DNA of 57,931 bases, from assembly GCA_028282295.1 (NCBI GenBank), contig JANQIE010000246.1, positions 1 to 57,931 of the forward strand, in the 5' to 3' direction. Below, piece after piece: positions 33,453-42,585 of this stretch (within the stretch, counting starts at the first letter, position 1; each line of letters begins with the position of its first letter). Position numbers and translations under genes: made by a program. The notes under the pieces were generated by a model. That model did no database searches, was not told where the DNA came from, and was given only the letters and a program-made list of their open reading frames with translations. Source of the stretch: Desulfobacterales bacterium. GTDB lineage: Bacteria; Desulfobacterota; Desulfobacteria; Desulfobacterales; JANQIE01.

Positions 33453-35886
33453 AATCCTGATTGCCGATGATGAGGTCATCATCGCGATGCAATTGGAGGA
33501 GTGTCTGTCGGCCGATGGATATGACGTCGTGGCCACGGTGGTTTCCGGTGAAGCGTCGGTGGAGATGGCCCGCCGTTTTCACCCGGACCTGGTCTTGATG
33601 GACATCGTGATGCCCGGCAAACTGGACGGTATCGCGGCGGCGGAAATTTTATTTGCCGAGATGCAGATTCCGGTGATTTTCCTGACGGCCTATGCCGAAG
33701 GCGAATTCATCGATCGCGCCAAAAAAATCCAACCGCTCGGTTTTGTGGTCAAACCTTTCCAGGAACAGGAAGTCAAGGCTGCCATCGAGTTGGCGCTCTA
33801 CAAACAAAAAATGGAACGCCGGTACGCCATGGCGGTCAGAGCCGGCAGGGTCGGTGTTTGGGACCGTAACCTGGAAACCGGTGAATGTTATATCGATCCG
33901 AACCTCAAAGCGATGATGGGGTATACGGATGCCGAAATCGCCAACAGTCTAAAGGGCTGGCAAAAACTGATCCATCCCGCGGATCGCAAACGGACCGGCG
34001 ATCTTGTCGACCACGTGTTAAAAACCAGCGACGATTCGTTCAAGATTGAATACCGTTTGAAGCATAAACAGGGCCACAGTTTGTGGTTTTTATCGCAAGG
34101 CACGGTGTGTCGCAATCAGGCCGGCGAGCCGGAACGAATCATGGGAACCGATCTGGAAATAAACGAGCGCAAGCGGGCCGAGGATAACCTGAAAAAGGCG
34201 CACGACAGCCTCGATCTGAGGGTCAAGGAGCGCACCGCCGAACTCATGGAGGCCAACCAGAAATTAAAACAACAAATCAGCGAGCGGCTGAGGGCCGAAC
34301 AAGCCCTGCACCGGCGTGAAACCATCTTAAAAGCGGTGGCGCTGGCGGCTGAGCAACTCCTGGGGACCTGGAACCTCGAACGGGATGCCGATACCATTCT
34401 CACGCATCTGGGAAAAGCGTCCGAGGTTTGCCGGGCGTATCTGATCGCAACGGATGATTCACCGTCCCTCGAAGGGTTTGTCAAGTACTACCGGTCGTGG
34501 ATCGCCGAAAACTCGCCGGTACAGACCGGGCATACGCGCCTGTTGTCCCTCACACGACAACAGGTCGAGGATCTCGGCTGGCTTGATGCCTGGCGGGAAC
34601 GTCACATTGTGCATGGTCCGGTGGATACCTTTCCCGACGACATTGCCCATTTGCTGGACGCCGACAAAATCAAATCATTGTTGCTGGCCCCGGTGTTTGT
34701 CGGCCACGAACTTTGGGGTTTGATCGGTTTTGATGACTGCCGGCACCGCAAGCAGTGGACCTCCTTTGAACGCGAGGCTATCAAAACTGCCGGCAATATC
34801 CTCGGCGCGGCGCTGTTGCACCAACGCGCCGACGATGCATTGCGCGACAGCGAGGCCAAGTATCGCGAATTGTTCAAAAACGAATCCGACGCTCTGATGA
34901 TCTTCGATGCCGAAACCCTTTTGTTCGAAGACGCCAACCAGGCCACCCTCGATCTTTACGGATACACGAAGCCGCAGTTTTTAAAGCTCAGTGCCATCGA
35001 TATTTCCGCCGAAAAAGACAGGGCGCACGACACCATGCACAAAGTTATCGCCGATGCGGCCAACCGCCACATACCCGACTATAAATTTTTAAAAAAAGAC
35101 GGCGGCATGTTTCCCGGCGATATTTCCGCCGGTATTTTTACGGCCAACGGCCGCAGAAAAGTCATCGGGGCCGTGCGTGACATCACCCAGCGTAAAAAGG
35201 CCGAGCAGCATATCCAGGCCCTGACCCGCAAACTGATGCAGGCCCATGAAAGCGAACGGATGCGTATTTCACGTGACCTGCACGATCACGTGGCCCAGGA
35301 TCTGTCTACCCTTAAAATCGGTTTTGAAACGTTATTCGACAATCAGGACGGTTTGTCAGCGAACCTGCGACGTAAGGCCAAGGACCTGTCCGGTTTGCTG
35401 GGCGCCACCATTTCAGCGGTTCGCGACATGGCCTACAATTTAAGGCCGCCGAGCCTGGATCAGTTGGGTCTGGTCCGTACCATTTTCCTTTTTTGCGAGG
35501 ACTTCAGACATGCTACCGGAATCCATATTGACTTTAGCAGCGCGGGTATGGAAGAATTGGACTTGGGTTCGGAGACTGAAATCAATCTTTACCGCCTTGT
35601 CCAAGAGGCGCTATACAATATCAAAAAGCACGCTTGTGCCAGTCACGCCATCGTTCGGTTAGTCGCTTCGTATCCGCATATCATTTTACGGATTGAAGAT
35701 AACGGCACCGGTTTCAATATTCAAAATCAAATGGTTGAAGCCATGAGCAACAAACGCATGGGGCTTCGCAGCATGAAGGAGCGAACCGGCCTTCTGGGCG
35801 GTCGCTTCAAGGTAGAATCAAAGCCGCAACAAGGTACCCGCGTAGTGATAAAAATTCCTTATGAGGAGAAAAACCGTGGGCAGTAG
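33433..35886 (+). CDS. soluble hybrid kinase (REC-PAS-GAF-PAS-HisKA_3-HATPase)
   Basis: The protein of about 817 residues begins with a receiver (ILIADDEVII, LMDIVMP with Asp57, FLTAYAE, VVKPF). It continues with a PAS domain, a coiled coil, a GAF domain (about residues 320-460), a second PAS and a NarX/LiaS-type HisKA_3 (RISRDLHDHVAQDLSTL, His617) with an HATPase of the DNGTGFN type. The ATG at 33433 follows GGAG inside the end of the preceding gene, a 20-bp overlap. The receiver suggests input from the upstream kinase, and HisKA_3 fits output to the NarL-type regulator that follows. Confidence 0.88.
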   Translation: MSRLRPKILIADDEVIIAMQLEECLSADGYDVVATVVSGEASVEMARRFHPDLVLMDIVMPGKLDGIAAAEILFAEMQIPVIFLTAYAEGEFIDRAKKIQPLGFVVKPFQEQEVKAAIELALYKQKMERRYAMAVRAGRVGVWDRNLETGECYIDPNLKAMMGYTDAEIANSLKGWQKLIHPADRKRTGDLVDHVLKTSDDSFKIEYRLKHKQGHSLWFLSQGTVCRNQAGEPERIMGTDLEINERKRAEDNLKKAHDSLDLRVKERTAELMEANQKLKQQISERLRAEQALHRRETILKAVALAAEQLLGTWNLERDADTILTHLGKASEVCRAYLIATDDSPSLEGFVKYYRSWIAENSPVQTGHTRLLSLTRQQVEDLGWLDAWRERHIVHGPVDTFPDDIAHLLDADKIKSLLLAPVFVGHELWGLIGFDDCRHRKQWTSFEREAIKTAGNILGAALLHQRADDALRDSEAKYRELFKNESDALMIFDAETLLFEDANQATLDLYGYTKPQFLKLSAIDISAEKDRAHDTMHKVIADAANRHIPDYKFLKKDGGMFPGDISAGIFTANGRRKVIGAVRDITQRKKAEQHIQALTRKLMQAHESERMRISRDLHDHVAQDLSTLKIGFETLFDNQDGLSANLRRKAKDLSGLLGATISAVRDMAYNLRPPSLDQLGLVRTIFLFCEDFRHATGIHIDFSSAGMEELDLGSETEINLYRLVQEALYNIKKHACASHAIVRLVASYPHIILRIEDNGTGFNIQNQMVEAMSNKRMGLRSMKERTGLLGGRFKVESKPQQGTRVVIKIPYEEKNRGQ

Positions 35887-36553
35887 GAAGACCATTTTCA
35901 TCGTCGACGACCATCCGCTGTTTCGTGAGGGATTGAAAACGATTATCGCCCGTGACGTCAACTACGAAATCATGGGCGAAGCGGGCAACGGGCGCACCGG
36001 CCTGGCGGCGATCAAACAAAAAAAACCGGATCTGGTCATTGTCGATATTTCGCTGCCTGACAAAAGCGGTATCCAATTGACCCATGAAATTCGCAGCCAA
36101 CTTCCCAAAACCCACATCATGATCGTCAGCATGCATTCGCAAATCGACTACATCGCCGAGGCCTTCCAGGCCGGCGCCACCGGCTACGTCGTTAAAGACA
36201 GCGCCTCGGAACGCCTGCTGCAAGGCTTGGAAACGATTGCCAGAGGCGAATACTATCTGGATAGTTCCATCTCGCACGAAGTGGTCGAAAAACTGATGAA
36301 ATTTCCGATCAAGGAAGCTAAAATCGTGGATGCTGATTACGGCGCCCTGACCCCACGCGAGCAGGAAGTAATGCGCCTTCTGGCCGAGGGCCTGTCAACT
36401 AAGGAAGCGGCCGAAGAATTGTTTATCAGCCCCAAAACCATTGAAAACCACCGTGCCAATATCATGAAGAAGCTCGATCTGCACAGCACCATAGAGCTGG
36501 TTCGCTACGCAGCCCGTTTGGGCTTGATCGACGTTGAGCTTTGGAAGCGGTAA
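35876..36553 (+). CDS. NarL/FixJ-family response regulator
   Basis: The 225-residue regulator has a receiver (IFIVDDHPLFREGL, VIVDISLPDKSG with Asp57, MIVSMHS, YVVKDS) and a C-terminal LuxR-type HTH (LTPREQEVMRLLAEGLSTKEAAEEL, given here only as a landmark at about residues 158-182, then KTIENHRANIMKKL). I prefer the GTG at 35876, with GAGGAG 6-8 bases upstream and overlapping the kinase stop; the ATG at 35861 is in frame but has no ribosome binding site. It is the last gene of a three-gene operon and the probable output of both kinases. Confidence 0.88.
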   Translation: MGSRKTIFIVDDHPLFREGLKTIIARDVNYEIMGEAGNGRTGLAAIKQKKPDLVIVDISLPDKSGIQLTHEIRSQLPKTHIMIVSMHSQIDYIAEAFQAGATGYVVKDSASERLLQGLETIARGEYYLDSSISHEVVEKLMKFPIKEAKIVDADYGALTPREQEVMRLLAEGLSTKEAAEELFISPKTIENHRANIMKKLDLHSTIELVRYAARLGLIDVELWKR

Positions 36554-36985
36554 ACCTCACCATACCCACTTGGGGACCCGTTCATGGGAAATTCCCCTAT
36601 CAAAATGAACCTTTCCCCCTATGGACAAGTTATACCCCGTCCATGGTATAAACATCACATAAAGCTTGACCGGTGAGCACAACGTCGCGGGCAAGCTGTC
36701 ATAGCGCTAAGCTGGATATAGCATGGGAGGCTGCATCCACACGGCAACCGATCTTTCGCAGATTTCAACCGGCACTCCCGGCCGGCGTCAAAGGGCTTTA
36801 GCCCCTCGCCCCGGCAGGGAACAGATTGCAAATATCGGAAGCAATACTTGCGAATGATCACAAACATAGTGCGGTCCGCGGGCCGCTAATTTCAGCCTCA
36901 TCCTTTGCAACCGGGACATCGACAGATAGCCACGGGAAACGGCACGAAAGGGTGAGCGGCACTATTTTAAGGAGGTTTTGTGCAA
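36554..36985. promoter_or_regulatory. long leader region of the cold-shock gene
   Basis: No gene is visible here. Small palindromes occur, including ATACCCCGTCCATGGTAT (about 36631-36648) and a GGCTTTAGCCCC stretch. Cold-shock genes often have long structured leaders, so part of this gap is probably 5' untranslated RNA. I do not recognise a known riboswitch class. Confidence 0.35.
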
Positions 36986-37189
36986 ATGGTGGAAGGTCGC
37001 GTAAAATGGTTTGATGACAAAAAAGGGTATGGTTTTATTGAGACAGAATCGCATGGTGATGTTTTCGTACATTACACCAGCATTGAAGAGAAAGGATTTC
37101 GAACACTTAAAGAAACAGAGAAAGTATCTCTCGATATTGAAGAATCGCCAAAAGGCACTCAGGCCATCAAGGTGCGCAAGTTGGGCTGA
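36986..37189 (+). CDS. cold-shock protein, CspA family
   Basis: The protein of about 67 residues carries both nucleic-acid-binding motifs, KKGYGFIE and GDVFVHYTS, starting EGRVKWFDD, so it is a single OB-fold CspA-type RNA chaperone. AAGGAGG at 36969-36975 is 10 bases before the ATG at 36986 and 4 bases before an in-frame GTG at 36980; either could be used. It is followed by a terminator at 37213-37246. A second csp gene is at 50049. Confidence 0.92.
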   Translation: MVEGRVKWFDDKKGYGFIETESHGDVFVHYTSIEEKGFRTLKETEKVSLDIEESPKGTQAIKVRKLG

Positions 37190-37212
37190 AATGCTGCTTA
37201 AACTTAAGCATT

Positions 37213-37246
37213 AAAAGCACCCGTAAAACAGCGGGTGCTTTTGTTT
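37213..37246 (+). terminator. intrinsic terminator of the first cold-shock gene
   Basis: AAAAGCACCCG (37213-37223) and CGGGTGCTTTT (37232-37242) form an 11-bp stem followed by GTTTT. Confidence 0.8.
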
Positions 37247-37582
37247 TAAGTGGCTGTTCAAGCGATACGGCCACGCATAAACCCGCTGGTCGATTAACCC
37301 TGACGTTGCCGAAAAATAACATGGCAACGTTGTGATTTACTTACGGTCACGAGGACCCATTGGTCAGAAGTGTGCGCAACATGCCGGTTGCATGTCGACA
37401 CCTGATCGTAAAAAAGGTTGTCCTGCCCTTTTACAGAAGACATATCAAAAGTTAAATTTGGGTTTGTAATATCAATCGGTACGGGCCTTTGCAATTTTAC
37501 CACAAAATTGCAACCCCGACTTGAAGTGAAAAAAGTGCTTCTAAATCAAATCAACCACTTTTCATTCAAGGCAGGAAAAATC

Positions 37583-37849
37583 ATGACCCAGATAAAATAC
37601 TCCGACAAAAAAATGCTCCGGGCGAAAAAGCCTTCCGGCGAAAAGTTCTCAAATACGCCTGCATCTATCGGTGATCACGGTAATTTTCTGGATATGGCCA
37701 AACTCATTCGCAGCCTGCAACGCGCCGAAGGTCAGGAAGCTTGCTTTAAAAGACCCTTCAAAAATTGCCGTTCAACCGATTGCTGTTGGCGTGAGTATTG
37801 TTTGCAGAAAGACCAGTATGCAGAGCTGAAAGCACAAAGGCGACCATAG
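37583..37849 (+). CDS. small cysteine-rich protein (88 aa)
   Basis: The 88-residue soluble protein has a basic N-terminus, a helix DMAKLIRSLQRAEG, then a cluster EACFKRPFKNC and STDCCWREYC with five cysteines (C-x7-C-x4-CC-x4-C). The pattern suggests a zinc- or iron-sulfur-binding knuckle. I recall similar short proteins in proteobacteria but no function. AGGAAA precedes the ATG at 37583. An in-frame ATG at 37418 would add 55 residues of poor composition and is less likely. Confidence 0.6.
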   Translation: MTQIKYSDKKMLRAKKPSGEKFSNTPASIGDHGNFLDMAKLIRSLQRAEGQEACFKRPFKNCRSTDCCWREYCLQKDQYAELKAQRRP

Positions 37850-39024
37850 GGGCTCACGCAGCAACAAGCGCACATTTTAAAAGTGGCCCGGTGGTCCCCG
37901 GCCACGGCATCGCAAAACCCGATAGCGTTTGCCAGGAGCGTTCTGGCACCCTGCCGGAAAGTGCCCATCCGAAAAAGGTGCGGCAACGCTTGTTGTCTTT
38001 GCACCGAACTCAATAACGTCGCGATATTCCATTTATTGACCAAACATGCATTTTTTAGGTCAAGGGGCATTGACAACAAGCAGGATGCGTATTAAGAGGA
38101 CTAAAAGCAAAAGGGGATGGGACCCACTTTTACATACTCACGGATCACACTGTTGATCTGAACAATGAGCGATTCTCACGAATCGCAATGCCAGTCAGAG
38201 CCTTTTTCCAAATACAATTTGATCAGACTGCCTAAAGTTCAATCGGCAACCCGCAACTACCGGCGATGGGGGCTATCCATCGTTATTTGCCGACACTGTT
38301 CATTTAGTTGTACTTGAGCATACCGATCGAAATGTCCAAATAAAGGCCAAAGCGCACGTTCGTCCGTACCATCACACCTGTAGCGCTTTAATCGAGGTCC
38401 AAAGCGTGTGGACCCTCACGGCACATTTGTATTACAGCTACCTTGAAAACCGATCAGGCCCGAACCCGGTATTGGGCCTTATTTTTTTGGGGGGTAGTCT
38501 GTAGTGTCCCTCTCACAATCAAATAAAATCAATCATACTCTATGCCGTGCCCTTTCATGCAGTCTACATAGCAGCGGCGTATGAGACATATACAGCGCGA
38601 CTAACGCTTTTTTAAAACCACCGCGAGGAGTTCGGTTCAAACGTGCGTCGCTGGTTGATTCGACTGGGTTAGACCTTACTTTATGTAGGACGGCGCTCAA
38701 CACCACCTTTCAACTCGACAACGGACGGACAACGCGAAGCTTCCAAGATGCCTGTCGCTGCTGAATCGGATTAAAAACAGTTTCTAGCGAATCGTTAACA
38801 GTGAAACGTTACGATTTGCTCGGTCACATTACATCCGCTCACTCAGAAAGCCGTTTCACGAATTACCCGGACAACCTGTCCGGCAGAAAACGGCAACACC
38901 ACCTGCAACGTAATGCTAGCCACCGGGCAAGTGACTCAATTGTCATTCCACCAGGCGCAAATTTCGGTTACGGCCGAATATGAGCGGATGGGCTCTATTA
39001 ATTCTTAGACCTTAGAGGTGATCA
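37850..39024. other. 1.2-kb gene-poor region
   Basis: No frame longer than about 70 codons has a credible ribosome binding site. The composition is close to average with some AT-rich stretches. It contains a terminator-like hairpin at 38456-38489 with no protein gene in front of it, which raises the possibility of a non-coding RNA in about 38100-38480. The last 100 bases are the leader of phaE. Confidence 0.4.
38456..38489 (+). terminator. orphan intrinsic terminator
   Basis: AGGCCC (38456-38461) and GGGCCT (38474-38479) form a short stem followed by a T-run (38483-38488). No coding gene lies directly upstream, so it may end a small RNA. Confidence 0.5.
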
Positions 39025-39912
39025 ATGGAACAACGGCAACAAGAAACGACCGGACCGGAAAACATGCTCAACGCATGGGTCAAAAGCACCAGTGAGTTTT
39101 GGCAGAACATGAACAACTTCTGGCCCCAGGAGTCAAAGAACGCCAAAACGTCGTCCAAGGAATCTGCGCATGCCAAACCACGCATGGAGGCCAACTGGGA
39201 TACAACGCTCAAAACATTCAAAGCGTTTGCCTCAACGCTGAGTGAACAGTCCAACCAGGAGGCCACCCTGAAAGGGCTCAACACCCTGCCTGAAATCGTA
39301 ATGAAACTGGCGCAAAACGGCCTGTCCGGTTTTATGCAAATCCAACAAGCCCTGCTGGAAAAAGCCGGCAAAGTGGGGCAGTCGGTTAAAGCGTATGATT
39401 TTGAAAACCTTGATCAACAAACATTTAAAGCCCTGTCGGATCTATACGAAAAGGAGTTTCAACAGTTCTTCAATATTCCGCAACTTGGCTTGACCCGCGG
39501 CTACCAGGAAAAATTCAATCACGCACTGGACAAATACAACCAATTGAGCGTAGCCGCCGGCGAATTACTATGTTTACTGAGCCTTCCGGTTGAGAATTCA
39601 CTTAAGGTGCTGCAGGAAAAAGTGGCGAACCTGGCCGAAGAAGGAGAGCTTCCGGACAGCTCCAAAACTTACTACCAGATGTGGATCAAAATCCTGGAAG
39701 GCCACTTTCTAACACTTTACCAATCCGACGAATACACTCAGTCACTCAACAAGGCGCTGGTCTCATTGTCCGACTACCAAATGGCCAAAGACGCCGTTTT
39801 ACAAGACCTGCTCAAATTACTACCGATACCCTCACAGGACGACATGGACGAACTTTACAAGGAAATCTATTTGCTAAAAAAAAGAATCCGAAAATTGGAG
39901 AAAAAAAAGTAA
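39025..39912 (+). CDS. phaE: class III PHA synthase subunit PhaE
   Basis: The 295-residue helical protein has the PhaE pattern: an N-terminal helix with WVKSTSEFWQNMNNFW, a mid-region FFNIPQLGLTRGYQEK and a C-terminal coiled coil ending in a Lys-rich tail (LLKKRIRKLEKKK). It is the non-catalytic partner of PhaC in class III synthases that polymerise (R)-3-hydroxyacyl-CoA. GAGGTGATC precedes the ATG. phaC follows after 141 bases in the same orientation. Confidence 0.9.
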   Translation: MEQRQQETTGPENMLNAWVKSTSEFWQNMNNFWPQESKNAKTSSKESAHAKPRMEANWDTTLKTFKAFASTLSEQSNQEATLKGLNTLPEIVMKLAQNGLSGFMQIQQALLEKAGKVGQSVKAYDFENLDQQTFKALSDLYEKEFQQFFNIPQLGLTRGYQEKFNHALDKYNQLSVAAGELLCLLSLPVENSLKVLQEKVANLAEEGELPDSSKTYYQMWIKILEGHFLTLYQSDEYTQSLNKALVSLSDYQMAKDAVLQDLLKLLPIPSQDDMDELYKEIYLLKKRIRKLEKKK

Positions 39913-40053
39913 ATCCGCCTCGGGCAGAAAGGCGCACCGCAAGCCGACCGACAGCTCGAAGACAATGCCTCGCCGGCCGGACCGGGCAATTCGTGTATTT
40001 AATCCTATAAACCAAAAACCATCTTTTTTGATCCGACATAAAAAGGGGGCAAC

Positions 40054-41235
40054 ATGGCAAAACCGGGTATCGCAGTCGATTTAATTTTAAAGAAAATGGC
40101 GGAAGACGCCGACCGGGGTCGGGAACGTGCAGCCAAGGCATCGGATGTACTGCTCGACGAGCTTGATACGCAGATCGGACCGACACCTTATAATATCGTA
40201 TATGAAGAAGATCGAATCAAAGTAAAACACTATAAGCCCAAAGGCGGCACAAAAGTAAAAACGCCGCTGCTGGTGGTCTACGCCCACATCAACCGCGAGA
40301 CCATGCTCGATTTGCAACCCGGTCGCAGTGTCGTGCAGAATTTACTCTCCGACGGTGTTGAAATGTATATGATCGACTGGGGGTACCCCACCCGCAAGGA
40401 CCGCTTTTTAACCATCGACGACCATGTTAATGGTTATATGGACAACGTGATCGATTTTATCCTGAAGCGCCACAAAATCTCCAAAGTAAACATCATGGGT
40501 ATCTGCATGGGCGGCACCTTGAGCCTGATTTACTCGGCGCTGAACCCCAAGAAAGTGCGCAATCTGATCACCACGGTCACCCCCACCAACTTCGATACCG
40601 ATAAAGGTTTGCTGCATGTCTGGATGAAAGCGATCGATGCCGACCGCCTGGTCGGCACCTTCGGCAATGTTCCCGGCGACCTGATGAACCTGGGTTTTCT
40701 ATTATTGAACCCGGCGCGATTAATGATTGACAAATACGTCAGTTTCTTCGAAAACATCGATAATAAAAAGTTTGTCGAAAATTTTGTCCGAATGGAAAAA
40801 TGGATATTCGACAGCCCCGACGTGTCGGGCGAAACTTTCCGTCAATTTATCAAGGATTGCTATCAGAAAAACCTGCTGATCCAAAGTAAAATGATGGTGG
40901 GCGGCCGACGGGTCGACCTGAAAAAAGTGACCATGCCGCTACTGAACATCTATGCCAAATACGATCATTTAGTGCCGCCGGCCGCATGCGATCTTTTGAC
41001 CCAGCGCGTGGGGAGTAAAGACACACAGGATGTGTGCCTGGACACCGGCCACATCGGCATCTATGTCAGTGGGAAATACCAGAAGGAATTTGCTCCCCAA
41101 ATCGCCCGGTGGCTGACGGCAAGGGATCAGGAACGCCCCAAACGGGCGCCGCGCAAGACCGCGCCCGCCAAAGCAAAAGCCAAAGCGAAGCCCGCCGCAA
41201 GCGCATCCAAGGACACCCAAACCCAGGCGGCATAA
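40054..41235 (+). CDS. phaC: class III PHA synthase catalytic subunit PhaC
   Basis: The 393-residue alpha/beta-hydrolase-fold enzyme has the lipase-like box GICMGG with nucleophile Cys151, then Asp304 (YAKYDHLVPP) and His333 (DTGHIGIYVSG). These correspond in spacing to the catalytic triad of class III synthases. It adds hydroxyacyl units from CoA to the growing polyester on granule surfaces. The extra C-terminal tail is Lys/Ala-rich (about residues 373-393) and may bind DNA, granule or phasin; that is inference. AAGGGGG precedes the ATG. The GAF gene follows after 9 bases. Confidence 0.95.
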   Translation: MAKPGIAVDLILKKMAEDADRGRERAAKASDVLLDELDTQIGPTPYNIVYEEDRIKVKHYKPKGGTKVKTPLLVVYAHINRETMLDLQPGRSVVQNLLSDGVEMYMIDWGYPTRKDRFLTIDDHVNGYMDNVIDFILKRHKISKVNIMGICMGGTLSLIYSALNPKKVRNLITTVTPTNFDTDKGLLHVWMKAIDADRLVGTFGNVPGDLMNLGFLLLNPARLMIDKYVSFFENIDNKKFVENFVRMEKWIFDSPDVSGETFRQFIKDCYQKNLLIQSKMMVGGRRVDLKKVTMPLLNIYAKYDHLVPPAACDLLTQRVGSKDTQDVCLDTGHIGIYVSGKYQKEFAPQIARWLTARDQERPKRAPRKTAPAKAKAKAKPAASASKDTQTQAA

Positions 41236-41244
41236 GGAGAGACA

Positions 41245-42294
41245 ATGGCAACGCAACAAAATTACTTCGAAGCCTTTTGCAAAGTCAGCAAAGCGTTTGG
41301 TTCAACGCTGGACAAAAAAGCACTGCTGGACTTAATTGTCGAAAGCGCCATCACGACCATGAAGGGGAAAGCGGCCTGTTTGTTTCTGGCCGACGAAAAA
41401 AAGGAAGTATTCATCCCCAAGGCCCAGAAGGGACTTTCCGACAACTATCTGCATGCATCCCCAATCAAAGCCAAAGAGCTGCTCGATGGACTGGAGCAAA
41501 AGGGCTACCTGGCCTTTAAGGATGCCACCACCGACCCCCGGCTCGAGCATCACGAAGCCAAAAAAGCCGAGGGGATCGCCTCGATTTTGACGGTTCCGGT
41601 CCGTGTCAGCGATTGTACCATCGGCGTCCTGTCGCTATACACCGCCAAACAAAAAGAATTTAAAACAGCGGAAATCGACTTTTTGCGGGCATTGGCCGAC
41701 CAGGGCGGCATCGCCATCCAGAACACCCGCCTGTTTGACCGCACCCGGCGCAACGCGCAACTGTTCCTCGAATTGATTGGTGAGATAAATTCCTCACTCG
41801 ACATCAAGACCATTTTACACAACCTTACCCACAATATTGCCAAAACACTCGGGTTAAAGGGGGTTCTGATCAGGCTGCTGGACGAAAAGTCCGACACGCT
41901 CAAACCGGTGGCCAGTTACGGTCTAAGTGAAGCCTTTATCGACAAGGGGCCGGTTGCCGCAAAGGGCAGTGCTATCGGGCGGGCGTTGCAGGGGGAAACC
42001 GTCATTATTCCGGACGTATCCAGCGACGCCACGGTCAAGTATAAAGACGAATTTGCCCGCGAAGGGATCAAGGCGATGCTCAGCGTGCCGGTGAAAGTCC
42101 GTGAAGAGGTTATCGGCGTTCTGGTGTTTTTCAGCGCCAACCCTCGCCGTTTCCCCGATGATATCGCCATAATGGCCCAGGCACTAGGCCATCAGGGTGG
42201 CTTGGCCATTCAAAATGCGTCGCGCCACCTGGCCTTAAAATCCGACCTGGAAGAGCTAAAGGAAGATATTTGGAGCCATAAAGCCTGGTTTTAG
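41245..42294 (+). CDS. tandem GAF-domain protein of the PHA locus
   Basis: The 349-residue soluble protein has two GAF domains (about residues 15-160 and 175-325), shown by LLDLIVESAITTMKGKAACLFL, repeated GVLSLY/GVLVFF strands and the helix following DQGGIAIQN / HQGGLAIQN. There is no kinase, cyclase or HTH output domain. GGAGAG precedes the ATG 9 bases after phaC, so it is very likely co-transcribed. It may sense a small ligand or redox state and act on the synthase or on granule formation, which is inference. Confidence 0.85.
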   Translation: MATQQNYFEAFCKVSKAFGSTLDKKALLDLIVESAITTMKGKAACLFLADEKKEVFIPKAQKGLSDNYLHASPIKAKELLDGLEQKGYLAFKDATTDPRLEHHEAKKAEGIASILTVPVRVSDCTIGVLSLYTAKQKEFKTAEIDFLRALADQGGIAIQNTRLFDRTRRNAQLFLELIGEINSSLDIKTILHNLTHNIAKTLGLKGVLIRLLDEKSDTLKPVASYGLSEAFIDKGPVAAKGSAIGRALQGETVIIPDVSSDATVKYKDEFAREGIKAMLSVPVKVREEVIGVLVFFSANPRRFPDDIAIMAQALGHQGGLAIQNASRHLALKSDLEELKEDIWSHKAWF

Positions 42295-42312
42295 GCGGCT
42301 TAAAACCAAAAC

Positions 42313-42354
42313 GGCTTTTGCCTTCGAATAACGCGTCATTCGAGGGCAAAAGCC
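42313..42354. terminator. strong hairpin after the PHA operon
   Basis: GGCTTTTGCCTTCGAATA (42313-42330) and TCATTCGAGGGCAAAAGCC (42336-42354) form an 18-bp near-perfect stem 18 bases after the GAF gene. There is no long T-run, but position and stability suggest transcript-end formation. Confidence 0.5.
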
Positions 42355-42400
42355 CCACCTGCCAATGCCCCCATCACGCATGAAAATACCCTTGCTTGCC

Positions 42401-42428
42401 TTGACAAGCATGCTTCGCGCGCTATCTT
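42401..42428 (+). promoter_or_regulatory. possible promoter of the fasciclin gene
   Basis: TTGACA (42401-42406) and TATCTT (42423-42428) are separated by 16 bases, leaving a leader of about 150 bases before the ATG at 42586. Confidence 0.4.
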
Positions 42429-42585
42429 TCACGGTATAGTTCTTCCGACGGGCAGCCTGTAATCAAAACCACGCATCTATTCACACCTGACCCGCTTAAC
42501 CCGCCCTTGTGCATCGCACTTGAATTAACAAGCACCGGCCGTCGGTTATCGTCAACCTAACGCCACAAAAAAAGAGGTAAAGACC

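Noticed and set aside
38801..38983. 60-codon plus-strand frame upstream of phaE
   Set aside because: His/Ser/Arg-rich composition without domain or ribosome binding site; probably leader or spacer DNA.
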